The notes: generated by a model from the letters alone, not told the origin. A stretch of DNA of 43,272 bases from Planctomycetota bacterium (GCA_019636275.1 JAHBXY010000071.1:1-43272); one strand, 5' to 3'; counted from the stretch's first letter, positions 23,717-32,133 are shown. Numbers and translations: made by a program.

Positions 23717-25042
23717 GTGACCCGGGGCGTGATCGTGATCGGCGGCGGCCTGGCCGGGCTCATGGCCGCGCGGCGCCTGCGGGCGGCCGGCGTGGAGGTG
23801 ACCCTGCTCGAGGCGCGCGACCGCCTGGGCGGGCGCGTGCTGACGGCCTGGGACGAGGCCGTCCCCTGGCCGGCCGAGCTCGGCGCGGAGCTGATCGAGG
23901 AGCCCGACGGGCCCTTCGCCGGCGCCCTGCGCGGGGCCGGCGCGGCGACCTACGCGGCCGAGGGGGACGCGTGGCGCCTGCGCGACGGCGCCCTCGAGCG
24001 CGTCCCCGACCTGGGCGCCGTCGTGGCCGCGACGCTGGCCCGCGTCCGGCCCGACGGCGCCGACGAGCCCCTGCGCGCGGCCCTCGACCGCCGCTGCGCC
24101 GGCCCGCGCTGGGCCGGCGCCCGCGCCCTCGTCGAGCACTACGTCGAGGGCTACCACGCGGCCGACGTCGCGCGCGTGAGCGCGCGCTGGGCGGCGACGG
24201 TCGAGGCCGGCGACGACGACGACCTCGACCCGGCGCAGGCCCGCGGCCTGGGGTTCCTGCACGCGCCGGGCGGGCTGTCGCGCGTGATCGAGCACCTGGC
24301 CCGCGACCTCGTCGCGGCCGGCGTCGTGCACCTCGACACGCCCGTGGTGGGCGTCCGCTGGGGCCGCGGCGGCGTCACGGTCGAGGCGCGCGGGCCGGCG
24401 GGCGAGCCCCGCCTGCTCGAGGCGCGCGCGGCCGTGGTCACCTTGCCGCTGGGCGTGCTGAAGGCCGGCCTCGTCGCCTTCGACCCGCCCCTGCGAGACA
24501 AGGCCGCGGCGCTGGCCGGGCTCGAGGCGGGCCACGTCGTCAAGCTCGTCCTGCGCTTCGACCGCTCGCCCCTCGACGACGCGCGCGGCCCGGGCGGCGC
24601 GCTCGACGGCGCCAAGTTCCTCTTCGCCCCGGGCGAGGCCTTGCCGACCTGGTGGACGCCGGCGCCCGTGCGCGCGCCCGTCCTCGTGGCCTGGGCGGGC
24701 GGGCCGGCCGCGCAGGCGCTCGCCGCGCGGTCGCTCGACGCGCAGGTCGAGGCGGCGCTGACGACGCTCGGCCGGGTCCTCGACCTGCCGCCGGCCGACC
24801 TGCGGGCGCGCCTGCGCGCGGTCCGGGCGCACCCCTGGACGCAGGACCCCTTCGCGCGGGGCGCCTACTCGTGGGTGGTCGCCGGCGGCGGCGACGCCCC
24901 GCGCGACCTCGGCCGGCCGCTCGAGGGCGCGCTGTTCTTCGCCGGCGAGGCCACGGCCGACGACGGCGACAACGCCACGGTCGAGGGGGCCATGCGCTCG
25001 GGCGAACGCGCGGCCCGCGAGGTGCTTGCGGCGCTGGCGTGA
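23717..25042 (+). CDS. Flavin-dependent amine oxidase family protein
   Basis: 441 residues. The dinucleotide-binding fold opens the protein: VIVIGGGLAGLMAARRLRAA then GVEVTLLEARDRLGGRVLT, the FAD-binding signature of monoamine oxidase/phytoene desaturase relatives. AVVTLPLGVLKAG and FDPPLRDKAAALAGL mark the central substrate part, and the C-terminal LFFAGEATADDGDNATVEGA motif closes the FAD site. GTG start with GAGGAGG four bases upstream. It probably oxidises an amine (polyamine or amino acid) in the cytoplasm; substrate unknown. It is divergent from msrA and followed 46 bases later by a conserved hypothetical. Confidence 0.88.
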   Translation: MTRGVIVIGGGLAGLMAARRLRAAGVEVTLLEARDRLGGRVLTAWDEAVPWPAELGAELIEEPDGPFAGALRGAGAATYAAEGDAWRLRDGALERVPDLGAVVAATLARVRPDGADEPLRAALDRRCAGPRWAGARALVEHYVEGYHAADVARVSARWAATVEAGDDDDLDPAQARGLGFLHAPGGLSRVIEHLARDLVAAGVVHLDTPVVGVRWGRGGVTVEARGPAGEPRLLEARAAVVTLPLGVLKAGLVAFDPPLRDKAAALAGLEAGHVVKLVLRFDRSPLDDARGPGGALDGAKFLFAPGEALPTWWTPAPVRAPVLVAWAGGPAAQALAARSLDAQVEAALTTLGRVLDLPPADLRARLRAVRAHPWTQDPFARGAYSWVVAGGGDAPRDLGRPLEGALFFAGEATADDGDNATVEGAMRSGERAAREVLAALA

Positions 25043-25088
25043 CGAGCCGCCCCCGCCGCGGTCTCAGCCGGGCGAGGAGGAGGGCGTC

Positions 25089-25925
25089 ATGGAGCACGCA
25101 TACAAGGTCGCGGCCAAGCTGGGGAAGGCCCTGATCGAGCGCGACAAGCCCGAGGACGCGAAGCACCTGACGGCGACGCAGGTCGTCGTCGTGCGCGGCG
25201 AGTACGACCGCGGCGAGGCGATCTTCGGCCTGTGCGAGATCCGGCACACGACGATCGACCCGGGGCAGGTGGCGAAGGTCGGCCTCGACCCCGACCAGAT
25301 CGTGTTCGTCAACTGCCCGGGCAACCTCGACGCGCGCGGCCTGGAGAAGGTGCGCTCGTTCGTCGAGCAGGGCGGCATGCTCGTGACCACCGACTGGGCC
25401 CTGCGCGGGGTGGTCGAGAAGGCCTTCCCCGGCGTGATCGCCTACAACGGCCGCGCCACGGCCGACGACGTCGTGCGCGTCGTGTTCGAGCGCGGCGTCG
25501 AGGACGGCTTCCTCGACGGCCTCCTCGACCCCGCCGACGACCCGCTGTGGTGGCTCGAGGGCTCGAGCTACCCGATCCGGATCCTGCAGCCCGACCGGGT
25601 GAAGGTGCTCGTCTCGTCGCAGGAGATGGCCACGAAGTACGGCGAGGCGCCGATCGTGACCACGTTCGAGGTCGGCCAGGGGCAGGTCTACCACCTGACG
25701 TCGCACTTCTACCTGCAGCGCACGGAGACGCGCACGCAGCGGCACGCCGCGAGCGCGACCGACTACCTGGCGCAGAAGAAGGCGCGGCTGGACGGCTTCG
25801 CCGCGGGCGACCTCGAGCGCGCCAACGTGACCGAGGTGCAGTCGGCCTACACGTCGGCGCGCGCCATGCAGAACCTGTGCATCGCGCAGAGCAAGAAGGT
25901 CACGTCCCGCAGGGGGCTGGGCTAG
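25089..25925 (+). CDS. Conserved hypothetical protein, glutamine-amidotransferase-like fold (inferred)
   Basis: 278 residues, ATG preceded by GAGGAGGAGGG. The middle reads IVFVNCPGNLDARGLEKVRS followed by FVEQGGMLVTTDWALRGVVE and VIAYNGRATADDVVRVVFER. A strand, then NCPGN, then a FV-GG-L-T/S-D turn, is the layout of class I glutamine-amidotransferase-like and DUF4159-type domains, which often serve as non-enzymatic modules next to von Willebrand or transglutaminase-like genes. No catalytic Cys triad is obvious. The C-terminal third (HFYLQRTETRTQRHAAS) is less conserved-looking. Its stop TAG lies in the left CTAG of the palindromic element. Confidence 0.6.
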   Translation: MEHAYKVAAKLGKALIERDKPEDAKHLTATQVVVVRGEYDRGEAIFGLCEIRHTTIDPGQVAKVGLDPDQIVFVNCPGNLDARGLEKVRSFVEQGGMLVTTDWALRGVVEKAFPGVIAYNGRATADDVVRVVFERGVEDGFLDGLLDPADDPLWWLEGSSYPIRILQPDRVKVLVSSQEMATKYGEAPIVTTFEVGQGQVYHLTSHFYLQRTETRTQRHAASATDYLAQKKARLDGFAAGDLERANVTEVQSAYTSARAMQNLCIAQSKKVTSRRGLG

Positions 25926-26133
25926 CGGCAATGCCGAACGGTCAGCGCGTCAACTGCTGCGTCGACCCGTTCCCGTTCCCGTTCCCGTTCCCGGTTGTTG
26001 GGGCCGCAGGAATTCGACCACGAGCGCTGGTCGAGACCTGCCTCTTCCTCGGAGGTGCGGGAGCGGGAACGGGAACGGGAACGGGAACGGAAGACCCGAC
26101 GGAGAGTTGGCCGCTGACCATTCGGCATTGGGG
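25926..26133. mobile_element. MITE-like palindromic element flanked by CTAG
   Basis: A non-coding element of 208 bases with imperfect terminal inverted repeats. The left end reads CGGCAATGCCGAACGGTCAG and the right end, inverted, CCCCAATGCCGAATGGTCAG. Further in lie five CCC triplets spaced by GTT (25966-25992), mirrored by five GGG triplets spaced by AGC/AAC (26059-26085). In the centre TCGACCA and TGGTCGA are a third nested inverted pair, so the whole element can fold as one long hairpin. CTAG borders it on both sides (25922-25925, 26134-26137), each forming the stop codon of one of the convergent neighbours. This is the pattern expected of insertion with a CTAG duplication into overlapping stop codons. 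No transposase is encoded. Confidence 0.7.
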
Positions 26134-26697
26134 CTAGCAACAGCGAGTGAAGAGCAGCACGCTCACCAGCGCGAACCAGACGCCGGCGGCGAGGCCCGAC
26201 CACGCCAGGGCCCAGGTGCCGGCGCGCGGCTTCACCCGCAGCAGGAGCCACAGGAAGCTCACGCCGAACAGGACGAGCAGGAGCGGCGGGAAGAGCCCGA
26301 CCAGCGGCGCCGTGGGCAGGGCCGCCCACAGCGTCAGGGTGCAGGCGTGCAGGAACGCGGCCAGGATCGAGGCCGGCGGCTCGGCCGACGGTCGCGCCGG
26401 GCGGCGGACGTCCGGGCCGCGGCAGCCGAGCGTCGGGCAGCGCCGCGCCTCGTGCCAGCAGGCGCGGTGCAGCACCCCCGCGCACCCGCGGCAGGAGAAG
26501 GGCTCCTCGCCGCCGCGCGCGAACGGCCCGTGGCAGTAGGCGCAGCGCGCGTCCGGGCCGAGGGCGACGACCCGTCGGGCCCGGAGGCGGCGCGACGAGA
26601 TGCACAGGCGCGGCCTGGCGTCCCCCTGGGCGGGCGCGTGCTGGGCGGGCGCGTCGACGGGGTCCGGCTTGGCCGGCTCAGCGGTCGTCGTCAGCAC
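26134..26697 (-). CDS. RING-like zinc domain membrane protein
   Basis: 187 residues from a GTG at 26697. A cytoplasmic zinc domain with the same ligand spacing as the protein at 5648-7681 (RCAYCHGPFA, SCRGCAGVLHRACWHEARRC, GCRG) precedes three or four transmembrane helices (ILAAFLHACTLTLWAALPTA, PLVGLFPPLLLVLFGVSFLW, TWALAWSGLAAGVWFALVSV). The end is RCC. It overlaps the preceding gene by 20 bases, so both are co-expressed. Upstream in-frame codons extend the frame but only into an Arg-rich, non-conserved stretch. The role of the zinc domain is unknown; no other E2/ubiquitin-like component is seen. Confidence 0.68.
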   Translation of the reverse strand: MLTTTAEPAKPDPVDAPAQHAPAQGDARPRLCISSRRLRARRVVALGPDARCAYCHGPFARGGEEPFSCRGCAGVLHRACWHEARRCPTLGCRGPDVRRPARPSAEPPASILAAFLHACTLTLWAALPTAPLVGLFPPLLLVLFGVSFLWLLLRVKPRAGTWALAWSGLAAGVWFALVSVLLFTRCC

Positions 26698-27187
26698 GCG
26701 GGTTCTCGCCGATCCTCGACGTGATGCCGTTCTCGAGGGCGGACGGCGCGGCCCCCGGGATCTTCGGCGTGATGCCGGTCGAGTCCGAGCCCTCGGGCGA
26801 GGCCGGCGGCGCGGAGTAGCCCGCGTCCGCCGCAAGCCCGAGCACCTCCCGCTGGGCCTCCCGCTCGGCCCGAGCGATCTCCGCCGCGCGCGCCGCGCGC
26901 GCCTCGACCCCCGAGCGGGCCGCGCCGGGGCGCCGGTAGGTCGGCGCGACGGTCATGAAGCCCGTGAAGCCGAAGAACGCGCTCACGCCGAACAGGCCGA
27001 GCGACATGAGCACGCCCCCGACCTCCGAGCGCGGCGCCGCAGGCGCCGCCGGCGGCGGCGCGGGCGCGAAGCCCTCGAACGGCCGCGGGACGAGCGGGCC
27101 CTCACCCGGCCCGTCCCGCGGCCCGCCGACGGGCGACAGGGCGAGCGACGGCGGCGTCCCCCCGACCTCTGGAGCCTGCTCCGTCAT
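26678..27187 (-). CDS. Single-pass membrane protein of unknown function
   Basis: 169 residues. The ATG at 27187 is preceded by AGGAGG 9 bases upstream. The N-terminal part is Pro/Gly/Ala-rich (MTEQAPEVGGTPPSLALSPV), followed by a transmembrane segment (VGGVLMSLGLFGVSAFFGFT, about 55-75). A charged helix of likely coiled-coil type comes next (VEARAARAAEIARAEREAQR), and the C-terminal tail carries NGITSRIGENPRADDDR. No family recognised. It lies between signal peptidase and the zinc-domain membrane protein in one minus-strand operon. Confidence 0.68.
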   Translation of the reverse strand: MTEQAPEVGGTPPSLALSPVGGPRDGPGEGPLVPRPFEGFAPAPPPAAPAAPRSEVGGVLMSLGLFGVSAFFGFTGFMTVAPTYRRPGAARSGVEARAARAAEIARAEREAQREVLGLAADAGYSAPPASPEGSDSTGITPKIPGAAPSALENGITSRIGENPRADDDR

Positions 27188-27206
27188 CTCGCCTCGCCTC
27201 CTGTCT

Positions 27207-27746
27207 TCACAGCGCGCCCGCGCGCCCCGGCGGCCACACCCGCGCGAGCACGCGCCCGCGCACGCGCTCGATCGGGAACGTGCCCTCGAAGCGGCTGTCC
27301 TGCGAGTCGCGCGTCTCGTCGCCCATGAGGTAGACGTGGCCCTCGGGGACGCGGTGGACCAGCCCGCCGCGCAGGTTGCCGAACGGCAGGTAGCGCGCGA
27401 CCCCCTCGGGCAGCGCCACGGGCGCGCCGTCGATCAGGAGACCGCCCTCGCGGCTCAAGCTCACGCCCTCGCCCGGAAGACCCACGACACGCTTGACCAC
27501 GACCTCGCCGTCGCGCGTCTCGGCGAGCACCACGGCGAAGCGCCGCGGGGCCGCCCCGGCCGTGAAGCAGGTCTCGGCGAGGATCCGGTCGGGCGGCCCG
27601 TCCTCGGGGCCGCGCAGGAGCGGCGCCATGGAGCCGCTCGTCACGCGCGCGACCTCGAAGAAGCCGTGATAGACGAGGAACAGCGCGCCCGTGACGGCGA
27701 GCGCGTGGACCACGTGCCGCCAGGCGCGTCGGGCGAAGCCGCGCAC
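27207..27746 (-). CDS. lepB: Signal peptidase I
   Basis: 179 residues with the S26 family motifs. One N-terminal transmembrane helix (HVVHALAVTGALFLVYHGFF) leads to the box B serine in VTSGSMAPLL (Ser39, SGSM). The box D lysine is in EVVVKRVVGLPGEGVSLSRE (Lys85), and the box E motif is VYLMGDETRDSQDSRFEG. It cleaves signal peptides from secreted preproteins at the outer face of the cytoplasmic membrane. GTG at 27746 is preferred because GGGAGGG stands 3 bases upstream and the TM helix follows at once; a GTG at 27860 would add 38 residues. This is a minimal length for the family. A proteome with many secreted proteins may carry more than one copy. Confidence 0.9.
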   Translation of the reverse strand: MRGFARRAWRHVVHALAVTGALFLVYHGFFEVARVTSGSMAPLLRGPEDGPPDRILAETCFTAGAAPRRFAVVLAETRDGEVVVKRVVGLPGEGVSLSREGGLLIDGAPVALPEGVARYLPFGNLRGGLVHRVPEGHVYLMGDETRDSQDSRFEGTFPIERVRGRVLARVWPPGRAGAL

Positions 27747-28018
27747 GAGCCCTCCCCGGGAGAAGGACGCGCTCCCGAGGGGGCGTGTTGCATCGCGCGC
27801 CTGGCCACGGTCCACGGCCGGGCTTACCCGCAGGCCCCGCCTCGGTTCATCCGGACCCACGACCCGACGGCGCGTTCGACCCGAGGTTTCCCCGTCGTGC
27901 CGCTCGAGCCTCGCGACGCGGACTGAAGAGGAGGATGCGAAAAGCGCCGGGCCTTACGCTGTCGTGACTTCGGCACGGCGCGGCAATTGCCCAGGGACCT
28001 CCCACGGAGGAGGGACCC
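27747..28018. other. Divergent intergenic region
   Basis: 272 bases between lepB (minus) and the secreted cysteine-peptidase-like gene (plus). It ends with GGAGGAGGG as ribosome-binding site for the latter. Less G+C-rich than coding DNA near 27925-27995. No other element recognised. Confidence 0.5.
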
Positions 28019-29914
28019 ATGCCCCGAACGACGACGCGCCCGACCTGGCTCTGGACGACGGCGCTCACGCTCCTGCTGGCCGGCGCGAGCGCCGCGCAGG
28101 AGATCACCGGGACCTACGACATCACCCCCGGCCCCGGCTGGGGCCGCGTGCGCGCCGACGGCGCGGACCTGGTCCTCGAGGCCGTCGTCGACGGCCAGGC
28201 GCGCCCGGCGGCGCGGGGGAGCGCGACGCCGCAGGGCGGCCGCTGGCGGCTCCGCGCGGGCGCGGCCACGGGCGGCGTGACCGGCGCCCTGGGCGACCTG
28301 CTGGGCGGCGGCGGGGGCGGCGCGGGCGCCGGAGGCACGGAGGTCGAGGTCTCGCGCCTCGGGACCGACTGCCTGCGCGTCGTCGTGCGCGAGCGGGGCC
28401 GCGTCGTCGTGACCGAGCGCTGGTCGCCGCGCGAGGGCGCCTTCGCCGTGACGGCCCTCCCGCCCGAGCGGCGCGCCTTCTCGCCCTACCGCACCGAGGG
28501 GCCGAACACGGTCACCGTGCCCTGGCAGGTCGAGCCGGCCGACGCGCGCGCCGAGGTCGAGGTGCGCGTGGTCGACCGCGCCGGCGCCGAGGTCCTGCGC
28601 CGCGCGCTCGGCCCGCAGGACGCCGCGGGCGCCTTCACCTGGGACGGCCGCCAGCGCGACGGGCGCTGCGTCGACGCCCGCCGCTCGCCCTACCGCGTGA
28701 CCTTCACCGCCCGGCGCGCCGGCGAGGCCGTCGAGAGCGCGCCGGTCGACGTCGTGGCCGTCCCGCGCCTCGACGCCGCCTGGGTCGTCTCGCGCGTCGA
28801 TGGCGGCGCGGCGACGAGCGCCAACAAGGTCGTGGCCCACGACGCAAAGGTGGAGCTGATCGCGGTCGTGCGCGCGGTCGTCGCCGGCGCGCGCCCCGAG
28901 GAGCCGGGCCGCACCGAGCGCGTCGTCTACGCGGGCGTCGACGGGCTGACCTCGGCCACGCTGCCGCAGGTCGGCCGCGTCGCGGTCGAGCGCTGGGACG
29001 ACGCGCTGTGGCCGGCGCTGGCCCCGCGCTGGCAGGAGGTGCGCGCGCTCGGGCTGCACCGGCCGGCCTACCGCGCCACGCAGAACCTGCGCCGCGCCAC
29101 GACCAACGGCCAGTTCACGAACGTCGTCAGCAACGGCCCCGACGAGGGCAAGTGGATCGGGCGCGACACGCTGGAGTACGACCACGTCGACCGCCCGGCC
29201 GGCCCGTCGCTCGAGCACCAGGCCACCCCGGGGACGCTGCGCTACCGGTTCGACGCCGACCTCGCCGACCCGGCCCTGGCCCTGGGCGAGCGCGCGCCCG
29301 GCACGCCCGGCCGCGCCGACCCGCGGCAGACGACGGCCACCGAGGCGCGCAGCGGCCTCCTGGACGGCTTCTCCCCCGACCTCGGCGGCGCCGGCGTGAC
29401 GATCCACCGCATCTCGCGGCGCGGCGCCAGCCCGCACCCGCTCCTCAGCCACCTCGAGGCCTACCGCGGCGTCCCCTGGCTCTACGGCAGCCTCGGCCAG
29501 CAGGTGCAGGAGTTCGTCGGCTACGACTGCGCCGACCTCGTCTTCGCCGCCGCGCGCCGCGCCGGGCTGACGACGAAGAACCAGTTCACGAACGCGGACA
29601 TCATGTGCAAGACCTACACGAAGCCGGTCGTCGCCACCGTCCGCTTCGAGGACGGCCAGGCCCTGGACCTCAAGACCGGTTCGCGCGCCGACCTCTCGGC
29701 CGCCCGCCCGGGCGACGTCGTGTTCTTCGACTGGGACGGCGACGGCAAGTGGGACCACACCACCGTGCTCTGGGACCTGCCCGCGGGCGAGGTCGACATG
29801 ACGGCGCGCCTCGTCTGGGCCGGCCACGGCCCGCTGGCGACCGACGGCTTCAAGCTGGGGACCGTCGGCATGCTCGCCCGCGAGGGCGCGCGCATGATCA
29901 TCCGGCGCTTCTGA
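28019..29914 (+). CDS. Secreted NlpC/P60-like cysteine-peptidase-domain protein
   Basis: 631 residues. The signal peptide TALTLLLAGASAA ends before QEITGTYDI. The protein contains an Ig/FlgD-like module (YRTEGPNTVTVPWQVEPADA, VDRAGAEVLRRAL, AGAFTWDGRQRDGRCVDARR, SPYRVTFTARRAGEAVESAP). The C-terminal part resembles NlpC/P60 or CHAP enzymes: VPWLYGSLGQQVQEFVGYDC with ADLVFAAARRAGL (the DCADLV cysteine), then ARPGDVVFFDWDGDGKWDHT, giving a likely His of the dyad in WDHT. Such enzymes cleave peptidoglycan peptides or act as amidases in the envelope. The middle third (including NGQFTNVVSNGPDEG) is unassigned. Start ATG follows GGAGGAGGG. A calcium-like DGDGDG loop near the His is notable. Confidence 0.7.
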   Translation: MPRTTTRPTWLWTTALTLLLAGASAAQEITGTYDITPGPGWGRVRADGADLVLEAVVDGQARPAARGSATPQGGRWRLRAGAATGGVTGALGDLLGGGGGGAGAGGTEVEVSRLGTDCLRVVVRERGRVVVTERWSPREGAFAVTALPPERRAFSPYRTEGPNTVTVPWQVEPADARAEVEVRVVDRAGAEVLRRALGPQDAAGAFTWDGRQRDGRCVDARRSPYRVTFTARRAGEAVESAPVDVVAVPRLDAAWVVSRVDGGAATSANKVVAHDAKVELIAVVRAVVAGARPEEPGRTERVVYAGVDGLTSATLPQVGRVAVERWDDALWPALAPRWQEVRALGLHRPAYRATQNLRRATTNGQFTNVVSNGPDEGKWIGRDTLEYDHVDRPAGPSLEHQATPGTLRYRFDADLADPALALGERAPGTPGRADPRQTTATEARSGLLDGFSPDLGGAGVTIHRISRRGASPHPLLSHLEAYRGVPWLYGSLGQQVQEFVGYDCADLVFAAARRAGLTTKNQFTNADIMCKTYTKPVVATVRFEDGQALDLKTGSRADLSAARPGDVVFFDWDGDGKWDHTTVLWDLPAGEVDMTARLVWAGHGPLATDGFKLGTVGMLAREGARMIIRRF

Positions 29915-29935
29915 GGGCGTGCCGGCGAGTCATTG

Positions 29936-30155
29936 ATCACCACGGAGGAGCAGAGGGAGCAGAGGGCGTGCGGCGCGGCCGCGCGCCCTCTTCTTCTTTG
30001 TTCCTCGTCCTGCCGGCCCACGGCGCTCGCCTGTCGTCGCGATCGACGTCCGCCGTGTGGACTCGCATGGGACACGGAGGCCTCGGCTGCCGGGAGGGAG
30101 CCCTCCTCCCGAGCGGACCCCACGCCCTCTGCTCCCTCTGCTCCTCTGTCGTGAT
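29936..30155. mobile_element. Palindromic element with nonamer-repeat arms between convergent genes
   Basis: Left arm 29936-29970 and right arm 30121-30155 are inverted copies (33 of 35 bases match). Each begins ATCAC and contains two GGAGCAGAG-like nonamers in tandem (GGAGCAGAGGGAGCAGAGG). The 150-base interior has no supported gene. The arms resemble the ACCACGGAGGNNACGGAG-type sequences that recur dispersed in many planctomycete and related genomes; this comparison is from memory. The element sits between the stop of 28019-29914 (22 bases away) and the stop of 30159-31655 (3 bases away), where it could act as a bidirectional terminator. Confidence 0.65.
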
Positions 30156-30158
30156 TCC

Positions 30159-31655
30159 CTACCGCCGCAGCGCCTGCCCGTAGAAGCGCGCCGCGTCGGC
30201 CTTGAGCGCCACGAGGTCGGCGCGGCGCAGGTACATCATGTGCCCCGACTCGTAGTAGGTCTGGAGCACCCGCGCGCGCCGCGCGGGGTCGAGCCCGAAG
30301 TGCGAGACCGTGTAGTCGGCCGCGAAGTAGGGCGTCGCCAGGTCCGTGTAGCCCGAGGCCACCCACACGTGGAGCCCCGGGTTCTTGGTCATCGCGCCGC
30401 TCAGGCGGTCGCTCACGTTCACGTAGCGGTTCTGCGCGGGGAAGGTCCAGGGGTGCACGCGCCCGGTCAGGACCTCGTAGGGCAGCCCGCTCTCGTAGCC
30501 CAGCTCGCGCCGCACGTAGTCGTTGAACGTCGCCGTGTAGGGGCCGAGGATCGCCGCGTAGCTGGGGTCGTAGCCGGGCGAGAGGCCCACGTCGGTCGGG
30601 TCCTGGCCCAGGTAGCGCCCGTCGAAGCGCCCGACCGTGCGGCCGTCGGCGCGCAGGAGCTCCTTCTGGAACATGCCCCCCGTGACGCGCAGGCGCGCGC
30701 GGCGCACGAACTCGAGCGACAGCCCGGTGAAGCGCGCCAGCCCGCGCGCGGCGCGCTCGGCGTCGGCCGCCGGCAGGTCGGCGCCGCGGGCCAGCGCCTG
30801 CAGGTACTCGGTCCGCGCCCAGCCCTCGGCCTCGTCGAGGACGGCGCGCAGCGGCCGCGCCTGCAGGGCCGGCTCGAGCCGGCGGTGGTACCAGGCCACG
30901 GCCGTGTAGGAGGGCAGGAACAGCCAGAACGGCTGGTCGTTGCCGGTGTCGAAGCGGATCGTCGAGAAGTCGAGGACCGCCGACACGAGGACCACGCCGT
31001 TGAGGAACATGCCCTGCGAGTCCTGCAGGTGCCCGGCGAGCGCCGCCGCGCGCGTCGTCCCGTAGCTCTCGCCCACGAGGAACTTCGGGCTGGCCCAGCG
31101 CCGGTGCTCGGTCACGTAGGCGCGGATGAACTCGCTCATCCAGGCCACGTCCTCGTCGAGGCCGTGGAACTGCTTCGCCTGCTCGCCCTCGACCGGCCGG
31201 CTGTAGCCGGTGCTCACGGGGTCGATGAACACGAGGTCGGTCAGGTCGAGCCAGGAGCCCTCGTTGTCGACGAGGCGGTAGGGCGGCGGGACCTCCTCGC
31301 CCTCCTCGCCCAGCGCCACGCGCCGCGGCCCCAGGGCGCCCATGTGCAGCCACACCGCCGACGAGCCGGGGCCGCCGTTGAAGGCGAACGTGATCGGCCG
31401 CGCGGCCGGATCGTCCGTCCCCTCGCGCGCGTAGCTCACGTAGAACACGCGCGCCTTGGGCTTGCCCTCGTAGTCGCGCAGGGTCATGCGCCCGGCCGTG
31501 GCCACGTAGGCCACCTGCGCGCCGCCGACGGCGATCCGGTGCTCGGTCGTGACGGGCGCCTCGTCGATCGGCGCCTTCTTGTCGTCGGCCCGGACGGGGC
31601 CCCGGACGGGCAGCGCGAGGAGCGGCAAGAGGAGCAGGAGCGACGACGCGCGCAT
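30159..31655 (-). CDS. Serine carboxypeptidase, peptidase family S10
   Basis: 498 residues with a signal peptide (MRASSLLLLLPLLALPVRGP). S10 landmarks: NGGPGSSAVWLHMGALGP (oxyanion hole), LVFIDPVSTGYSRP, the nucleophile in KFLVGESYGTTRAAALAGHL (Ser197), VASGYTDLATP (Asp) and TYYESGHMMYLRRADLVALK (His). S10 enzymes remove C-terminal residues from peptides, usually at acidic pH; bacterial homologues are secreted or periplasmic. Start ATG at 31655 has GGGGGG shortly upstream and a TATCCT box (31684-31679 on the minus strand) 23 bases before it. The following gene upstream (OsmC) is transcribed in the same direction. Confidence 0.9.
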   Translation of the reverse strand: MRASSLLLLLPLLALPVRGPVRADDKKAPIDEAPVTTEHRIAVGGAQVAYVATAGRMTLRDYEGKPKARVFYVSYAREGTDDPAARPITFAFNGGPGSSAVWLHMGALGPRRVALGEEGEEVPPPYRLVDNEGSWLDLTDLVFIDPVSTGYSRPVEGEQAKQFHGLDEDVAWMSEFIRAYVTEHRRWASPKFLVGESYGTTRAAALAGHLQDSQGMFLNGVVLVSAVLDFSTIRFDTGNDQPFWLFLPSYTAVAWYHRRLEPALQARPLRAVLDEAEGWARTEYLQALARGADLPAADAERAARGLARFTGLSLEFVRRARLRVTGGMFQKELLRADGRTVGRFDGRYLGQDPTDVGLSPGYDPSYAAILGPYTATFNDYVRRELGYESGLPYEVLTGRVHPWTFPAQNRYVNVSDRLSGAMTKNPGLHVWVASGYTDLATPYFAADYTVSHFGLDPARRARVLQTYYESGHMMYLRRADLVALKADAARFYGQALRR

Positions 31656-31686
31656 GGGGACCCCCCGGGAGGGCGCCCAGGATACG

Positions 31687-32133
31687 TCAGGCCGGCTCGA
31701 CGACGACCTCGCAGCGGACCGACCTGCCGACGAAGCAGTTGTCGTGCGCCTTGCGGTGCAGGTCGGCGAGCTTCTCCGGCGCCGGCGCCTCGCCCGCGAA
31801 GGTGACCCGCGGCCGCAGGACGACCTTCGTCACCGCCAGCTTGCCGCCGTCGTCCTTGCCGAGCGTCGCCTCGGCCTCGTCCTCGTAGGCGTCGACGACG
31901 AGGCGGCTGCGCGCGGCGATCGCCAGGAACGTGAGCATGTGGCAGCTCGCCAGGGCGGCCGCGAGCATCTCCTCGGGGTTGGCCTTCGCCGGGTCGCCCT
32001 TGTAGTCGGGCGCGGCCGACCCCTGGAGCGCCTGGCCGCCGGGGAAGCGGACCTCGTGCGTCCGGTCGTAGGTGTCGTAGGCGAAGTCGGGCGTGGCGCG
32101 CCGCCACGCGACGCGGGCGCGGTGTTCGGACAC
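31687..32133 (-). CDS. OsmC/Ohr-family protein
   Basis: 148 residues, GTG at 32133 with GGAGGT 3 bases before it. It shows the OsmC pattern: NPEEMLAAALASCHMLTFLA with the first redox Cys, and KAHDNCFVGRSVRCEVVVEP with the second. OsmC/Ohr proteins reduce organic hydroperoxides using thiol cycling, in the cytoplasm. The N-terminal beta part (THEVRFPGGQALQGSAAPDY) is typical of the OsmC subfamily. A stress-response role fits with msrA and hsp20 in the region, but they are not one operon. Confidence 0.9.
   Translation of the reverse strand: MSEHRARVAWRRATPDFAYDTYDRTHEVRFPGGQALQGSAAPDYKGDPAKANPEEMLAAALASCHMLTFLAIAARSRLVVDAYEDEAEATLGKDDGGKLAVTKVVLRPRVTFAGEAPAPEKLADLHRKAHDNCFVGRSVRCEVVVEPA

Noticed and set aside
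27933..27965. A 10-codon frame (MRKAPGLTLS) as a leader peptide before 28019
   Set aside because: The Shine-Dalgarno-like AGGAGG touches the ATG with no spacing and there is no attenuator structure.
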